NCBI GenBank assembly: GCA_937892105.1
Contig: CALAUZ010000109.1
Coordinates: 1-6,249, forward strand
DNA length: 6,249 nucleotides
Reading direction: 5' to 3'
Origin: an uncultured Fretibacterium sp.
GTDB taxonomy: Bacteria; Synergistota; Synergistia; Synergistales; Aminobacteriaceae
In this document: piece by piece, positions 6,026 to 6,249 of the stretch
How the letters are laid out: every line of letters begins with the position of its first letter
Numbering within the stretch: position 1 is the stretch's first letter
Notes under the pieces: generated by a model
What the model was told of the DNA's origin: nothing
The model's input: only the letters and a program-made list of their open reading frames with translations
The model's database searches: none
Made by a program: the position numbers and the translations under genes

Positions 6026-6249
6026 TGTTGAGGATACTTACGGTTTCGGAATACTACCGCTTCGCAAAGAACCATAAGAATATTGTCCCCGATGTTTCAG
6101 AAGCAGTGCGGGGAATACTCGATGATGTGAGGGAACGCGGAGATGCGGCGGTGAAGGAGTATGAGCAGAAATTTGACGGTGTAGAACTTGATGGGCTTGA
6201 AGTTTCGCCGGAGGAAATTTCGGAGGCTCTGGAGAAGGTTGACGGCGGG
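6025..6249 (+). CDS. hisD: Histidinol dehydrogenase HisD, N-terminal part, cut by the window edge
   Basis: HisD is a zinc-dependent enzyme that oxidises L-histidinol to L-histidine in two NAD-linked steps, the end of the pathway. Only the first 75 codons are present and the frame is open to the right edge. The visible part matches the family N-terminus: [20 protein letters not shown] at 25-44, then [12 protein letters not shown] at 45-56 (the conserved Y-FDGV pattern), then [14 protein letters not shown] at 60-73. The zinc and substrate-binding residues lie further on, outside the window. The start ATG shares one base with the hisG stop and has a strong GGGAGGG site, implying translational coupling in the hisZ-hisG-hisD operon. 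The identification rests on the short N-terminal segment and on operon context, which agree well. Confidence 0.9.
   Translation, partial: MLRILTVSEYYRFAKNHKNIVPDVSEAVRGILDDVRERGDAAVKEYEQKFDGVELDGLEVSPEEISEALEKVDGG

Overview
The window looks like chromosomal DNA of a Gram-negative (diderm) bacterium with moderate GC. An Omp85/BamA-type outer-membrane assembly protein and two genes with Sec signal peptides show the diderm envelope. The histidine genes use the split HisZ plus short-HisG form of ATP phosphoribosyltransferase. A BamA with only three POTRA domains, an unusual small sigma factor and the short HisZ would fit a member of Synergistota. That assignment is an impression from gene content, not a demonstrated placement; Negativicutes or another diderm lineage cannot be excluded.

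Layout. From 4449 down to 1, five genes lie head to tail on the minus strand with overlaps or gaps of about 20 bases or less: a histidine-phosphatase family enzyme (4449-3772), a small sigma-70 family factor of region 2 plus region 4 (3782-3228), an unrecognised single-pass membrane protein with a Pro/Lys-rich tail (3225-2689), a BamA-like outer-membrane protein (2668-929), and an exported protein of unknown family (942 to beyond the left edge). The last gene starts at a GTG inside the end of bamA and stays open for 314 codons to the window edge. From 4564 rightwards, hisZ, hisG and the start of hisD form a tightly packed histidine operon that continues past the right edge.

The only real intergenic gap is 4450-4563. 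It contains two back-to-back extended -10 elements, one for each operon, which together form an imperfect inverted repeat. No tRNA, rRNA, CRISPR array, insertion sequence or convincing terminator was seen.

How the genes may work together. HisZ and HisG should together catalyse the first step of histidine synthesis, and HisD the last steps. On the minus strand, a sigma factor, a membrane protein encoded 2 bases after it, an outer-membrane assembly factor and a secreted partner are apparently co-transcribed. This raises the hypothesis that the membrane protein is an anti-sigma factor or envelope sensor, or alternatively a TonB-like periplasm-spanning linker. This is inference from gene order and topology only.
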